This document shows positions 37,116 to 47,335 of a stretch of DNA of 64,000 nucleotides, piece after piece. The number at the start of each line of letters is the position of its first letter. The stretch's first letter is position 1. The stretch is taken from positions 1,488,001 to 1,552,000 of the forward strand of contig CM070719.1 in assembly GCA_036346275.1 (NCBI GenBank). Direction: 5' to 3'. This DNA comes from Otatea glauca (taxonomy: Eukaryota; Streptophyta; Magnoliopsida; Poales; Poaceae). The notes beneath the pieces were generated by a model, which made no database searches, was not told the origin of the DNA, and saw only the letters and a list, made by a program, of their open reading frames with translations. Both the position numbers and the translations under genes were made by a program.

Positions 37116-38019
37116 TTAGGTGCACGACGTCTGCCTGAACCTGAGCCACCGGTTCCGGAGGTCGAACTCCCAGAGGTGCTCCTGCTGCAGGATATCGCTG
37201 ATGATGGACACCCCAGGCCACGCGCCCTCCTGTAGCCCAATGCATTTCACGCCGGGCGCAGCGTCGATCACGTAGCTCTTCGTCGGCGGTTCCAGTTGCG
37301 CCGACCCAGCGAATTGCACCGTTAGCTTTGTGATGGCGGTGCACGGCCGTCGATTGTAGCGATGAGTCGAACGGGTCCATGCTCACTCGCGGCAGACCGG
37401 CGAGTTGCTTGCTCGGCCCGAGACCACACCCTTATGCGCTAGGGTGGCGAGGATCGTCGAGCTCGTCTTTGGAGTCGATGTCGCGCCGCCCTTCCTCTCG
37501 ACGTTCCACACTTCGGCAGGGATGTCGAGGGCCTCGCCGGCGATGGAGATGGCCTCTACCGTCAGGGCGTAGAACGGGCTCGTCTGGTAGTCGAGAAGCA
37601 GCGGCGTCTGCGACGACGATGCGGCGGTGGAGCTGGAGGCCGTGTCTGGGCCTGGGCCGAAGGTGAGGTAGCTGCTAGCGTTGCGCGGGCGAGGTGATCA
37701 ACCGTAGTAGGAGAAGCGCCGCCGAGCGCGCGCGGCGTGGGACGCGAAGAGATGTTGTTGCCGAGGCCGAGCACGCCGCTGAGGCTCGAAGCTCGCCGTC
37801 GTGCAGGTGGTGCACCCAAAGACTCGTCCTGAGAGCCGCCTTCTTATGCGGCCCGCCGCGAACAATGCGAACGATCGCCGAATCGGTGTCGACCAAGCCG
37901 CGCGCCGACAAGCCATCTTTGTACCTGCCATGTCCACGATTAGGTGACGTTAGTTTAGTTAGTTAGGATGAGGACGGGCACGCGGCGACGTCAACGTCGA
38001 TAGCCGTGGTGTCGCCCAT
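37116..38019 (-). pseudogene. Nepenthesin-like aspartic protease (family A1), broken
   Basis: The minus-strand text matches the A1 family of secreted plant aspartic proteases. It has YKDG...ARGLVDTDSA, then in another frame RFSYYG and ASSYLTFGPGP, TPLLLDYQTSPFYALTVEAI and finally PGVSIISDILQQEHLWEFDL, RNRWLRFRQTSC and stop. About 900 nt remain of a usual 1.3-1.4 kb gene. The N-terminal part with the first catalytic Asp is missing, and the second (DSGTS) site is altered. Stops at the SYYG and CRE positions and several frameshifts confirm decay. A CTTATAAG box lies at 38095-38102, about 80 bp before an ATG at 38019, so the copy includes promoter to stop codon. It was captured by Helitron-4. Confidence 0.88.
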
Positions 38020-38094
38020 GGTTCTCGCTTGGCTTGCTCTGTTTCTTGCACGCGCGAGGCGAGGCGGGGTGGGGCGGATGGCTACGGTTGCATG

Positions 38095-38102
38095 CTTATA
38101 AG
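38095..38102 (-). promoter_or_regulatory. TATA box of captured protease gene
   Basis: CTTATAAG on the minus strand, about 80 bp before the ATG at 38019, carried into Helitron-4 with the gene copy. Confidence 0.55.
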
Positions 38103-38204
38103 ACCACGGCACGTACGTACGTTTCCTTGATTTGCGTGCTGTGATGGCGCCATCACAGATTCATGGCTCAAGGCAAACATAGTAAAATTTTCTTTTCTTC
38201 TATC

Positions 38205-38530
38205 CAAATTTTACATAATCTTCTACAGAGATATCAATGTGCAATCAATTATCAAATTGTGGTATGATACACTACTACATTCATTTTCTTCTGTCCAAAT
38301 TTTACGTAATCTTCTATAGAGATATCAATTTCCAATCAATTATCAAATCGTGATATGATACACTACTACTTTCCTTTTCTTCAATAGAGACATCAATTTT
38401 CAATCAATTATCAAATCGTGATATGATACACTACTACTTTCCTTTCAAATTTTACGTAATCTTCTATAGAGATATCAATTTACAATCAATTATCAAATCG
38501 TGATATGATACACTACTACTTTCCTTTCAA
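38205..38530 (+). repeat. Tandem repeat of about 60-90 bp units
   Basis: Four units share CAATCAATTATCAAAT and GATATGATACACTACTAC, some with TTTTACGTAATCTTC, near the 5' end of Helitron-4. Units differ by small deletions. Confidence 0.85.
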
Positions 38531-38585
38531 ATCGTGGAGAACGGACCACCACCACCAACTGATAATTAGAAGTAGTAGAGATACC

Positions 38586-38591
<6 letters not shown>

Positions 38592-38655
<64 letters not shown>
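38592..38655. repeat. (TA)n microsatellite just upstream of multi-CLE gene
   Basis: About 64 bp of TA dinucleotides between Helitron-4 and the coding start. It could serve as TATA sequence for the gene. Its length is probably variable between individuals. Confidence 0.9.
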
Positions 38656-38658
<3 letters not shown>

Positions 38659-38706
38659 CATCCATGCAAGTTGCAACACACAGAAACAGGCTCTCCCACC
38701 AAAACC

Positions 38707-39171
38707 ATGGCCACCCGCAAGAATGCCTCCGTCACCGCGACGTCGCTGCTGCTGCTGCTGCTCCTAGCGACGACGCTCCTCTCGACAGCGACGGACTTGC
38801 GGCCGACGAGGGAAGTTCCAACCGGACCGGACCCCATAACGTCTGACCCGCCGCCGCTGCCGCAGCGTCGTGCCGGCACAGACTTATGGCCGACGAGGGA
38901 AGTTCCAACCGGGCCGGACCCCATAACGTTCGACCCGCCGCCGCCGCCTAGTCGTGTTGGCACGGACTTTTGGCCGACGAGGAAAGTTCCAACTGGGCTG
39001 AATCCCATAACGTCCGACCCGCCGCCGCCGCCGGCTGCACGTTCGCCCTATGAGATTTCCCTGCCGCGTAAGATCATTCCCCCCTCCGGGCCCAGCGACG
39101 GGTCCTCCGACTCGCCCCCTCCGCCGCCTGCGGCGGCGAAGCCATGGTGGTCTCGCTACCTGAAGAACTAG
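38707..39171 (+). CDS. Multi-domain CLE peptide precursor
   Basis: This 154-residue protein is unspliced. Residues 1-28 form a signal peptide (Leu7 core, then ATTLLSTA). Three CLE dodecapeptides follow: REVPTGPDPITS (35-46), REVPTGPDPITF (64-75) and RKVPTGLNPITS (92-103), each flanked by DPPPxP and a (G)TDxWPT spacer. A fourth degenerate box, RKIIPPSGPSD, starts at 121, so the period is 29, 28 and 29 residues. The C terminus is KPWWSRYLKN. CLE peptides are cut out, hydroxylated and perceived outside the cell by receptor kinases; multi-CLE precursors are known in rice. The ATG was chosen because it gives the signal peptide; the frame extends upstream only through the TA repeat. No frame damage is seen. 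Confidence 0.87.
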   Translation: MATRKNASVTATSLLLLLLLATTLLSTATDLRPTREVPTGPDPITSDPPPLPQRRAGTDLWPTREVPTGPDPITFDPPPPPSRVGTDFWPTRKVPTGLNPITSDPPPPPAARSPYEISLPRKIIPPSGPSDGSSDSPPPPPAAAKPWWSRYLKN

Positions 39172-39290
39172 CTAGCTAGTGGCAGAGAGCGGTGCGTTAT
39201 GCGTTATGAGTGATCAACATATATGTAATTGATTCAGCAGCATGGATGACTGAATGGTAATAGCATGCATGTCGTTGGTTCTAGAATCCG
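39172..39290 (+). other. 3' region of multi-CLE gene
   Basis: The text right after the stop (CTAGCTAGTGGCAGAG) also follows the pseudogene at 58284, so the two genes share ancestry beyond the coding part. No clear poly(A) signal was picked. Confidence 0.5.
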
Positions 39291-39707
39291 TGGCGAGCTT
39301 GGGATGTACTCCAGTTTTCGTCCATGGTTGCCTAATCTTATTGTTCCACATTACGGATTAAATTAGGAGCTCGTACCAACCGGCGGCGAGCCGGTGGTCT
39401 AGGTCGCAGCGGCGCGGCGGACGGGAGCCGGCCGGAGCAGAGGAGGGAGAGGAGACTTTCTTTGGGTTGCGAGCCGCGATCAAGTTTTGGGCCAAGAGGC
39501 AATACATATACTCACGGCGATTTCTTGTGTGGTAGATTATGTTTTTTTTTTCTTTTTCCGAGAGGGAATACATATACGCTAGGTCAATCTCTTGGCCCGT
39601 ACAATCTCAAGCCTAGTTCTCATGTCCAGCCTATATATATACAATTTTTCTTCGTCTTAATTTCGGTTTGATTTGGTACATTTAGTACAGAAGACCATTG
39701 TATGTAC
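39291..39707 (+). repeat. Copy 2 of duplicated CLE-gene 3' flank
   Basis: Nearly collinear with 302-713. A MITE starts exactly where the similarity ends. Confidence 0.85.
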
Positions 39708-39964
39708 TGCTCCTTCCGTTCTTCATTTTAACTTTGTTTCTCAATACATATCGTTATACATTTTTGACATGATTTTTTTAATCATTTTTTTCCTTCTATA
39801 CCTCTTCCATTTAGCTATTTCCAATGTTATTTACTACCATGTACTAGAATAAGACATATCATCCAAAGATATAATGAAAAAGGTAATACAGTCGTCCTTT
39901 GTAAGTGTGTCTTGGTGAAAACATAAAAAATCTAAAATAACATCTATTTAGGAAACAGAGGGTG
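39707..39964. mobile_element. Stowaway-like MITE 1
   Basis: Inverted ends CTGCTCCTTCCGTTC and GAAACAGAGGGTG sit between TA dinucleotides (39705-39706 and 39965-39966). Confidence 0.7.
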
Positions 39965-39997
39965 TATGGGCAAAACAGACGGGAAAATATTTAAAGT

Positions 39998-40106
39998 ATT
40001 CCAAACATCCCAGTGGGCACCTATCTGAGTAATCCAGAACCCAAACGAGATTAGAAATCCACGTGAGTGAGAATTAATGGGCAATTAAGCCCTTCCAAAT
40101 TATTAT
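39998..40106 (+). repeat. Direct repeat (partner 41797-41910)
   Basis: About 110 bp with GTGGGCACCTAT (GTGGGCACC versus ATGGGCACC) and CCACGTGAGTGAGAATTAAT recurs at 41797-41910. A further partial copy (GGGCAATTAAGCCCTTCC) follows at about 41925. It brackets the MITE cluster. Confidence 0.8.
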
Positions 40107-40302
40107 CATCAATTCTCATATGTTTAGCCCAAGTTTATAGGGCGAATTTCTTCTTAGCATGTAAACAAAAAGATATTGAAAATGACTAGATTATCCCTAA
40201 TTATTATCACTAAGCACTAAATTCAATGTATACATGAAGAGAATATAAAGCAAAGATAGGTATTTATTAGGGGTACGCCTTACAAACTTGGACGATCTAC
40301 TA

Positions 40303-40560
40303 CTCCCTCCAATTACAAATAGTTATCGTTTTTGATATCGCCACGATCTCTAAAAAAACAGTTTTGACCACTAATTTTTATTATAATATATTTATAAAAT
40401 CCAATAAAATTATAATATTTTGAAAGTACTTTTCGAAATAAATCTACACCTATGATTTTCATACACCAAATTTAAATATTTAAAAATATATTGATAATGA
40501 AAGTTTCAAAATTTAACTGCACATATATCAAGAGCGACAACTATTTGTGACACGAGGGAG
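40303..40560. mobile_element. Stowaway-like MITE 2
   Basis: Ends CTCCCTCCAATTACAAATAG and CTATTTGTGACACGAGGGAG are inverted and lie between TA duplications. 258 bp. Confidence 0.85.
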
Positions 40561-40562
40561 TA

Positions 40563-40797
40563 CTCCCCCCTTTAGAAATATAAGGCCTATAGTTTAAATG
40601 ATCTTGTTCAGAAATATAAGGCTTGCCTGTAGATTTAATGAGGTTTTTTCTACTATAGCTTTATTTATTCTCTCTCATCTACCAAGATAATTAAGTGGAG
40701 TATCGAAGTCATTTTCACTCATACCTTTTTCAATTTGACCACAACCCTAATCCTTCTACAAAGTCAAAATACGCCTTATATTTGTGAACGGAGGAAG
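40563..40797. mobile_element. Stowaway-like MITE 3
   Basis: Ends CTCCCCCCTTTAGAAATATAAGG-type and TTATATTTGTGAACGGAGGAAG are inverted. It shares the TA at 40561-40562 with MITE 2, so one inserted at the edge of the other. Confidence 0.8.
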
Positions 40798-41054
40798 TAA
40801 TAAAGAAGAGTAATGCAATTTTTTATAGTTGTGTCTCAGTGGAAGTGTATGAATATAGAATAATATCTATATTAGGAGTGCGTACCAGCAATACAGGCAC
40901 AAAAATATTTAGGGCATGTACAATAAGATCACATCAGTTTTGGTCTATGTGAAAGAGTGAGAAAAGAGGAGAGAGAAGAGAGCTGGCTCTTATTTAGTAG
41001 CCAACTTTGCACAAAAACATAGGTAGATTATTTATGTACAAGAGAGAAAAGATA

Positions 41055-41367
41055 CTCCCTCCGTCCTTGAAAGTAAGGGAGAGAAGCGTTCAAATTGTGT
41101 CCTCCAATATTAGGGATTGAGAGCTCTCCCCCTTAAATTGTGTCCTCAAATTGTGCCCATGCATGCAAATGCACGCAGATACATGCGATCACACATATTC
41201 CAAAACAAAAACGCGGCAGGTCATTCTCTATAATCGTGATTAATTAATGCATGCATGTTGCCAATTAATAGAGACACAGTATTAAATAGGGGCATTAGAG
41301 TCTTTTGGTAGAAACCATAACCTATCCTAAAATTTCTTCTGTCCCTTACTTTTCAGGATGGAGGGAG
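41055..41367 (+). mobile_element. Stowaway-like MITE 4
   Basis: Starts CTCCCTCCGTCCTTGAAAG and ends CTTTTCAGGATGGAGGGAG, flanked by TA. 313 bp. It is the inverted partner of 41448-41761. Confidence 0.9.
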
Positions 41368-41447
41368 TAGTTATTGCACAATATCTAGAAGTAACCTTTA
41401 GAGATAGTTATTGTACAAGTTAGCTTTTAGTTAACTATTAGGCAGTA

Positions 41448-41761
41448 CTCCCTCCGTCCTGGAAAATAAGGGACAGAAGAAATTTTAGGACAGATTATGG
41501 TTTCTGCCAAAAGACTATAATGCCCCTATTTAATACTGTGTCTCTATTAATTGGCAACATGCATGCATTGATTAATCACGATTATAGGGAATGACTTGCC
41601 TTATTTTTGTTTTGGAATATGTGTGATCGCATGTATCTGCGTGTATCTGCATGCATGGGCACAATTTAAGGACACAATTTAAGAGAGGAGAGCTCTCAAT
41701 CTCTAATATTGGAGGACACAATTTGAATGCTTCTCTCCCTTACTTTCAAGGACGGAGGGAG
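41448..41761 (-). mobile_element. Stowaway-like MITE 5, inverted copy of MITE 4
   Basis: Starts CTCCCTCCGTCCTGGAAAAT and ends TTTCAAGGACGGAGGGAG, flanked by TA. Its reverse complement matches 41055-41367 over essentially its whole length, including inner words such as AATTAATAGAGACACAG. The spacer is 80 bp. Confidence 0.9.
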
Positions 41762-42096
41762 TACTGAGTTTTGCTATTGTACTCTCCCTTAGAGCGTTCC
41801 GAACATTCCAATGGGCACCTATAGGAGTAATTCAGAGCCAAAGTTCCGGAGAATAGAAATCCACGTGAGTGAGAATTAATGGGCAATTAAGCCCTTCCAA
41901 ATTACTCATAAATTCCAATTCAAATGGGCAATTAAGCCCTTCCAAATTATAGCCTTCCAAATTATAGCATGAAGTGAACCTGGACAGTCTTACAGACAGA
42001 TCCATCTCCACTGATTAATACGATTGCATGGAGTATTATTAATCCCCAATTTAATACTCCTCAACGAGAGAGCCCCATGCGACGCCTCAACGAGAT

Positions 42097-42400
42097 CACT
42101 ATCGCTTTATCTGTGTCGGTTCTTAAGTTTTAGAAAAAAACGATTGTGATAGATGACTTAAGAGAGGCATTAATAATAATCACTATTGGTTCTCAGGTTA
42201 GAAGTGATTGTGATGTAGCACTGGGAACATCACAATCAGTTCTTATGCGAGTTCATGATCATCACTATCGGTTTCCACATAAAAAGTGATAGTGATGAGC
42301 ACGTTCACATCACTATCGGTTCTTATTTAAGAAGCGATAGTAATAGAACGCACATCACTATCACTTCTCACACAAGAAGCGATAGTGATGAATGCATAAT
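42097..42400. repeat. CACTA-2 5' subterminal repeat array
   Basis: CACTATCGGTTCT and AAGNGATAGTGATG words recur in inverted pairs (about 42179-42390), forming several short hairpins. Confidence 0.85.
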
Positions 42401-42499
42401 TTGTGGTTTTCTTCAAAATGTGAGAGTTCCTTCAAATCCCTTCAATTTTGCACTATGTAATTTTGGTATGCCGGCTCATAAAGTTTAGATTGCACTGTT

Positions 42500-45400
42500 A
42501 TTGTGTATGTCCTATCAGATTTCGAGGACATTGTGAGGAGGGTGTAAATTTCATATATTGTCCTTACATTGATTGCACCAATATGAGAAGATTTAACAAC
42601 TCAGTTCAAATTGAGGACCACCTGATTTCACGTGGCTTCGTGAGGAATTACACATGTTGGATCCATTACGGGGAGACAAGTAGTACCCTTCTGGTATGCA
42701 ACGAAGACACAGTGGAACCGGATGACGAGTTGCAGCTTGACATGTTTGAGGAGGAGAATTTGGAGCAAATGTTGCGGGATGTGGAGGGTAATTACACGGA
42801 AAGAGAGTTTGAAAAGTTTAAAAGCTTGATGGAAGACGATGCCAAACCGTTGTTCACAGGTTGCAAAGCATAATACACCAAGCTGGGTTCGGTCCTTGCA
42901 TTGTTTGAACTGAAGGCAAAACACCGTTGGGCAGATACAAGTTTCAATGCACTTCTAGTTCTTCTATCGGATCTGCTTCGGGAGGAAAACGAGTTGCCAA
43001 CAAGCATTTATGAAGCGAAAAAGCTACTATGTCCCATGGGAATAGAAATAGAAAGGATACATGCATGTCCGAATGATTGCATCTTGTACCGTAATGCACA
43101 TCAGGAGCTGCATGTTTGTCCAGTTTGTGGTGTGCTCCGATACAAACAAAAGAAGAAGCGTAACGACAAGAAGCGTAAGAGCTGGGGCAACGACGGTGAA
43201 GAGGTCACTAAAGGTGCACCGGCCAAGGTATTGTGGTACTTTCCCATCATTTCCCGTCTGGAGCTGTTGTTTGCAAATCCCAGAGAGGCAAAATTGTTGC
43301 GTTGACATTATAAGTCTCGAAAGGAAGATGACAAGCTGAGACACCCTGCTGATTCGGCTTAATGGAGAAACATCGATTGAAAACATGAGGAGTTTGGTGC
43401 TGAAATGAGGAACATAAGATTTGGGTTGAGTACCGATGGAATGAATCCGTTTGGTAACATGAGCGATCGTCACGGACGTGGCGGTTACATTGTGTATCTA
43501 CAACCTCCCTCCATGGTTGTGCATGAAGCGGAAGTATATCATGATGTCGTTGCTAATCTCGGGACCCACATAGCCAGAAAATGATATTGATGTGTACCTT
43601 GCTCCATTGATCGAGGATTTGGTAAAATTATGGAATGAGGGAGTCGTGGTGTGGGATGCATACAAAAGGGAGCATTTCACCCTACGGGCTATGATATTTT
43701 ACACCATAAATGATTTCCCGGCCCTTGGTAATTTGGCAGGCTACAGTACGAAAGGAGCCAAAGCGTGTCCTATTTGTGAAGAGGATACTGAGAGCCTATG
43801 GCTACCGAATTCCAAGAAAACTGTGTATATGGGTCACTGTAGGTTTCTGCCTCGAAGTTATAGATACCGTAAATTTGATGACAAATTTGATAGGAAGAGG
43901 GAAGTCCGTTCGGCCCCGCAGCCTATGAGTGGAAGGCAAGTATATTCATGTGTGGAGGACATCGAACTTCAGTATGGAAAGAACCGTAAATCTGTTCGTC
44001 GTAGGACCATTTGGAAGAAGTGGTCCATATTTTGGGACTTACCGTACTGGAAGGAGTTAAATGTCCGACATTGTATTGATGTCATGCACGTTAAGAAAAA
44101 ATTCCTGCGATAATATGGTTGGTATCCTGCTGAACATACCTGGGAAGACCAAGGATGGTGTGAATGCCCGTCGCGACATGGCCTACATGAGAATCAGGCC
44201 CAGGCTTGCAGTGATTGAGGATGATGGAAAAAGTCCGTACATCCCCGCTGCATGCTACACGCTATCCAAGAAGAACAAAGAAGACCTCTGCAAGTGTCCC
44301 GAAGGTATTAAAGTTCCATCGGGCTACTCCACAAACATTAAGAAACTTGTGTCCATGGATGATTTGAAGTTGGTGGGTATGAAGTCCAATGACTGCCATG
44401 TCTTGATGACCCAAATGCTCCCAGTTGCAATCAAAAATATTCTGCCAAAGGATGTCAGGTTTGCAATCACGAAGCTGCGTTATTTCTTCAATACGATCTC
44501 CTGCAAAGTTATTGACCCTGTTGTGCTAGACAATTTACAGAGTGAGGTGGTGAAGACTCTATGTCAGCTTGAGATGTATGTCCCACCATCGTTCTTCGAC
44601 GTCATGGTCCATCTTGTTGTTCACCTTGTCAGAGAAATTAAGATATACGGCCCCACATTCCTACGTTACATGTATCCGTTCGAGAGGTACATGGGTATAT
44701 TAAAGTCCTACGTGAGGAATCGGTTAAAGCCTGAGGGTAGTATTGTTGAAGGTTATGGAACTGAAGAGGTTACTGAGTTTTGTGTGGACTATCTCGGGAA
44801 AAGACAAGCAATCGGTGTTCCTCTATCTTGTCATGAGGGTAGACTTGCTGGAAAAGGAACCATTGGGTCGAAACTAACGAGGCCACGGTTTGATATGTAT
44901 TGCAAAGCGCATCTAACAGTCTTACAGCATAGCGCGGAAGTTGCAGGGTACATCGAGCAGCACAAGTTGATATTACGGGAAGAGAATCCACATATGGATG
45001 AGCTTTCCATCATGCGAGAACACAACGATAGATTTCTCACATGGTTCAAACAACAGGCGGAGGTCTCTGTTAGTGAGACTGTCAAATGGTTGGCTGACGA
45101 ACCTAAATTTAATGTACAGACATGGTAGGGGTACGATATTAATGGGTACACCTTTTACACTGAAAGTCAGGATGTGAAGAGTACTGTTCAAAACAGTGGT
45201 GTAAGCATAGATGTTTTGTCCGATGAACATCACTCGAAAGGAGGATCCTCAACGGCAATGAACTCTTACTACAGGGTGATCAAAGAAATTTGGGAGCTCG
45301 ATTACGGAATATACCAAATTTCATTGTTCCGATGTAAGTGGGTGAGACTTCCCCATGGAGTGAAGGTCGACAAGAGAGATTTTACTCTTGTGGATCTCAA

Positions 45401-45673
45401 CAGACTCGCCTATAAAGATGACCCATTCGTACTTGTGAAGCAAGCAAATCAAGTCTTCTGTGTGTGTGATCTGGCCAATCCGAGGTTGTACGTCGTCCTT
45501 TATAGCAAGCGGCGAATAGTTGGTGTGTCGAAAATGTCATAGATGAAGAAGAATATGACCAATTCGATGAAATACATCCGTTTGCGGATGGGGCCTGTCT
45601 TAGCAGCGACGACGACATACATGGAAGAAATTGCATGAGTGTAGATCATCAAGAAGGGTTGTATTGTAAATAA
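42500..45673 (+). pseudogene. CACTA-2 TNP2-type transposase, broken
   Basis: The product would be the element's transposase. Motifs in order: FIYCPYIDC, CPNDCILYRN, LHVCPVC, LSTDGMNPFGNM, DIDVYLAPLIEDLVKLWNEG, VRHCIDVMHV, DGKSPYIPAACYTLSKKNK (partly in a new frame), MYVPPSFFDVMVHLVVHLV (DUF4218-like), YDINGYTFYTESQD and IWELDYGIYQISLFRCKWV (DUF4216-like), ending near a TAA at 45671. The first ~35 residues, present in CACTA-1, are absent and no good start codon is left. Stops at 42871 and 43303 and frameshifts near 43480, 44100 and 45535 disable it. Confidence 0.92.
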
Positions 45674-46139
45674 AAGGAGTACGTTATTGTATCAGTTGCT
45701 ATGTGTTTCAAATATTTGTATTGTACATAACTGTAATTTCGTGTTTGCAAAGATTATGTGTACGTATGAAATGTTCACAATTTTTGTCAATGGATTGTTG
45801 TATGTATCTACTTAATGCAAGAAAAAGAAGGCACTCTACATCAAAACATTTCTGGAAATTTTTAAAATACTTGGACTTTATTTGAGAAAGATTTGACTTT
45901 TCTACTCTTTGAAAAAAATCATGCCTACAAAGTGAATTTAGGTTTCTTTTTTCAATGCTAACTCTTTTTGCCAAAATCCTTTTTGGAAAAGATTTGTAGT
46001 ATCACAAAGTATATTCCTGTAAAATTTCAAATAATTCCAATTATCTTTGCAAAAGTTACGGCCTTTTTACTTTTTGATCAGATATTTCTGCAAATTCAGA
46101 CTTCATGGTTTGCCTGGAAAACAAATAGTGCAGTAAACA
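45674..46139. other. 3' region of CACTA-2 TNP2 gene
   Basis: AT-rich with short frames only. Probably 3' UTR and spacer. Confidence 0.4.
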
Positions 46140-47335
46140 ACATTTGTGTCGGTTTTTAATGAAAAATCGATAGAGATAGTCTCGTAGGACATTTTCCATT
46201 AAGTAATCCATACGAGTATTGGTGTCAGTTTTTACTAAAACACAGATAGAAATAGACACTATTAGTGTTGGTTTTTATTGAAAAAACGATAGAGATAGAG
46301 TCTCGTGGGACATTTTTCATTAAGTAATTCATACGAGTATTGGTGTTAGTTTTTACTAAACAACCGATAGAGATGTCATATTATTAGTGTCGGTTTTTAC
46401 TAAACAACCAATAGAGATAGTCTCGTGGGACATTTTCCATTAAGTAATTCATACGAGTATTGGTGTCGGTTTTTACTAAAAAACCGATAGAGATGTTATA
46501 TTATTAGTGTCAGTTTTTACTAAACAACCGATAGAGATAGATACTAGTAGTGTCAGTTTTTAGTGAAAAACCGATAGAGATAGTCTCGTGGGACATTTTC
46601 CATTAAGTAATTCATACGAGTATTGGTGTCGGTTTTTACTAAAAAACCGATAGAGATGTTATATTATTAATGTCAGTTTTTACTAAATAACCGATAGAGA
46701 TAGATACTAGTAGTGTCGGTTTTTAGTGAAAAACCGATAGAGATAGTCTCGTGGGATATTTTCTATTAAGTAATTCATACGAGTATTGGTGTCGGTTTTT
46801 ACTAAGAACCCGATAGAGATGTTATATTATTAGTGTCGGTTTTTACTAAACAACCGATAGAGATAGATACTAGTAGTGTCAGTTTTTATTGAAAAAACGA
46901 TAGAGATAGTCTCGTGGGACATTTTCCATTAAGTAATTCATACGAGTATTGGTGTCGGTTTTTACTAAAAAACCGATAGAGATGTTATATTATTAGTGTC
47001 GGTTTTGAGTAAAAAATCAATAGAGATAGATACTATTAGTGTCGGTTTTAAGTGAAAAACCGATAGAGATAGTCTCTTTTGAAATTTTCTATTAAGTAAT
47101 TCATATGAGTATTAGTGTCGGTTGTTACTAAAAAAACCGATAGAGATGTTATATTATTAGTGTCGGTTGTTACTAAAAAAACCGACACAGATAGGTAATA
47201 CATTTGTATCGCTTGAGATATAAAACCAACACAGATAAGTCACTTTTTGTATCGATTCATATACAAAACCGATACAGTTATTTGGTCTTTTGTGTCGGTT
47301 TATCGTGAAAACCGATACAACTATTGTGCCGACAT
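46140..47335 (+). repeat. Internal tandem array of CACTA-2 subterminal repeat
   Basis: Units of about 120-170 bp repeat at least seven times. Each contains TGTCGGTTTTTA...AAACCGATAGAGAT hairpins and the spacer GGGACATTTTCCATTAAG with CATACGAGTATTGG. The last units change to shorter TTTTGTATCG hairpins (47190-47330). The array stops just before the leader of gene 2, as in CACTA-1 at 19275-19450 but far longer. Confidence 0.9.

Larger units (their letters stand above)
36123..38581 (-). mobile_element. Helitron-4 carrying an aspartic-protease gene copy
   Basis: The minus-strand 5' end is TCTCTACTACTTCTAATTATC (38581, preceded by A). The 3' end is CTAG (36126-36123, followed by T). The 2,459-bp element holds a GC-rich gene fragment with its own TATA box and a tandem array near its 5' end. 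It ends 125 bp before the ATG of the multi-CLE gene and is transcribed, if at all, away from it. Confidence 0.88.

Noticed and set aside
38505..38846. Alternative frame with Tyr-Ile repeats before the CLE gene
   Set aside because: It is a translation of the TA microsatellite running into the wrong frame of the CLE gene.
46140..47335. CRISPR-like array of regular repeats
   Set aside because: The units are 120-170 bp, contain internal hairpins, match the CACTA-2 end motifs and lie in a plant transposon. Spacers are not unique.
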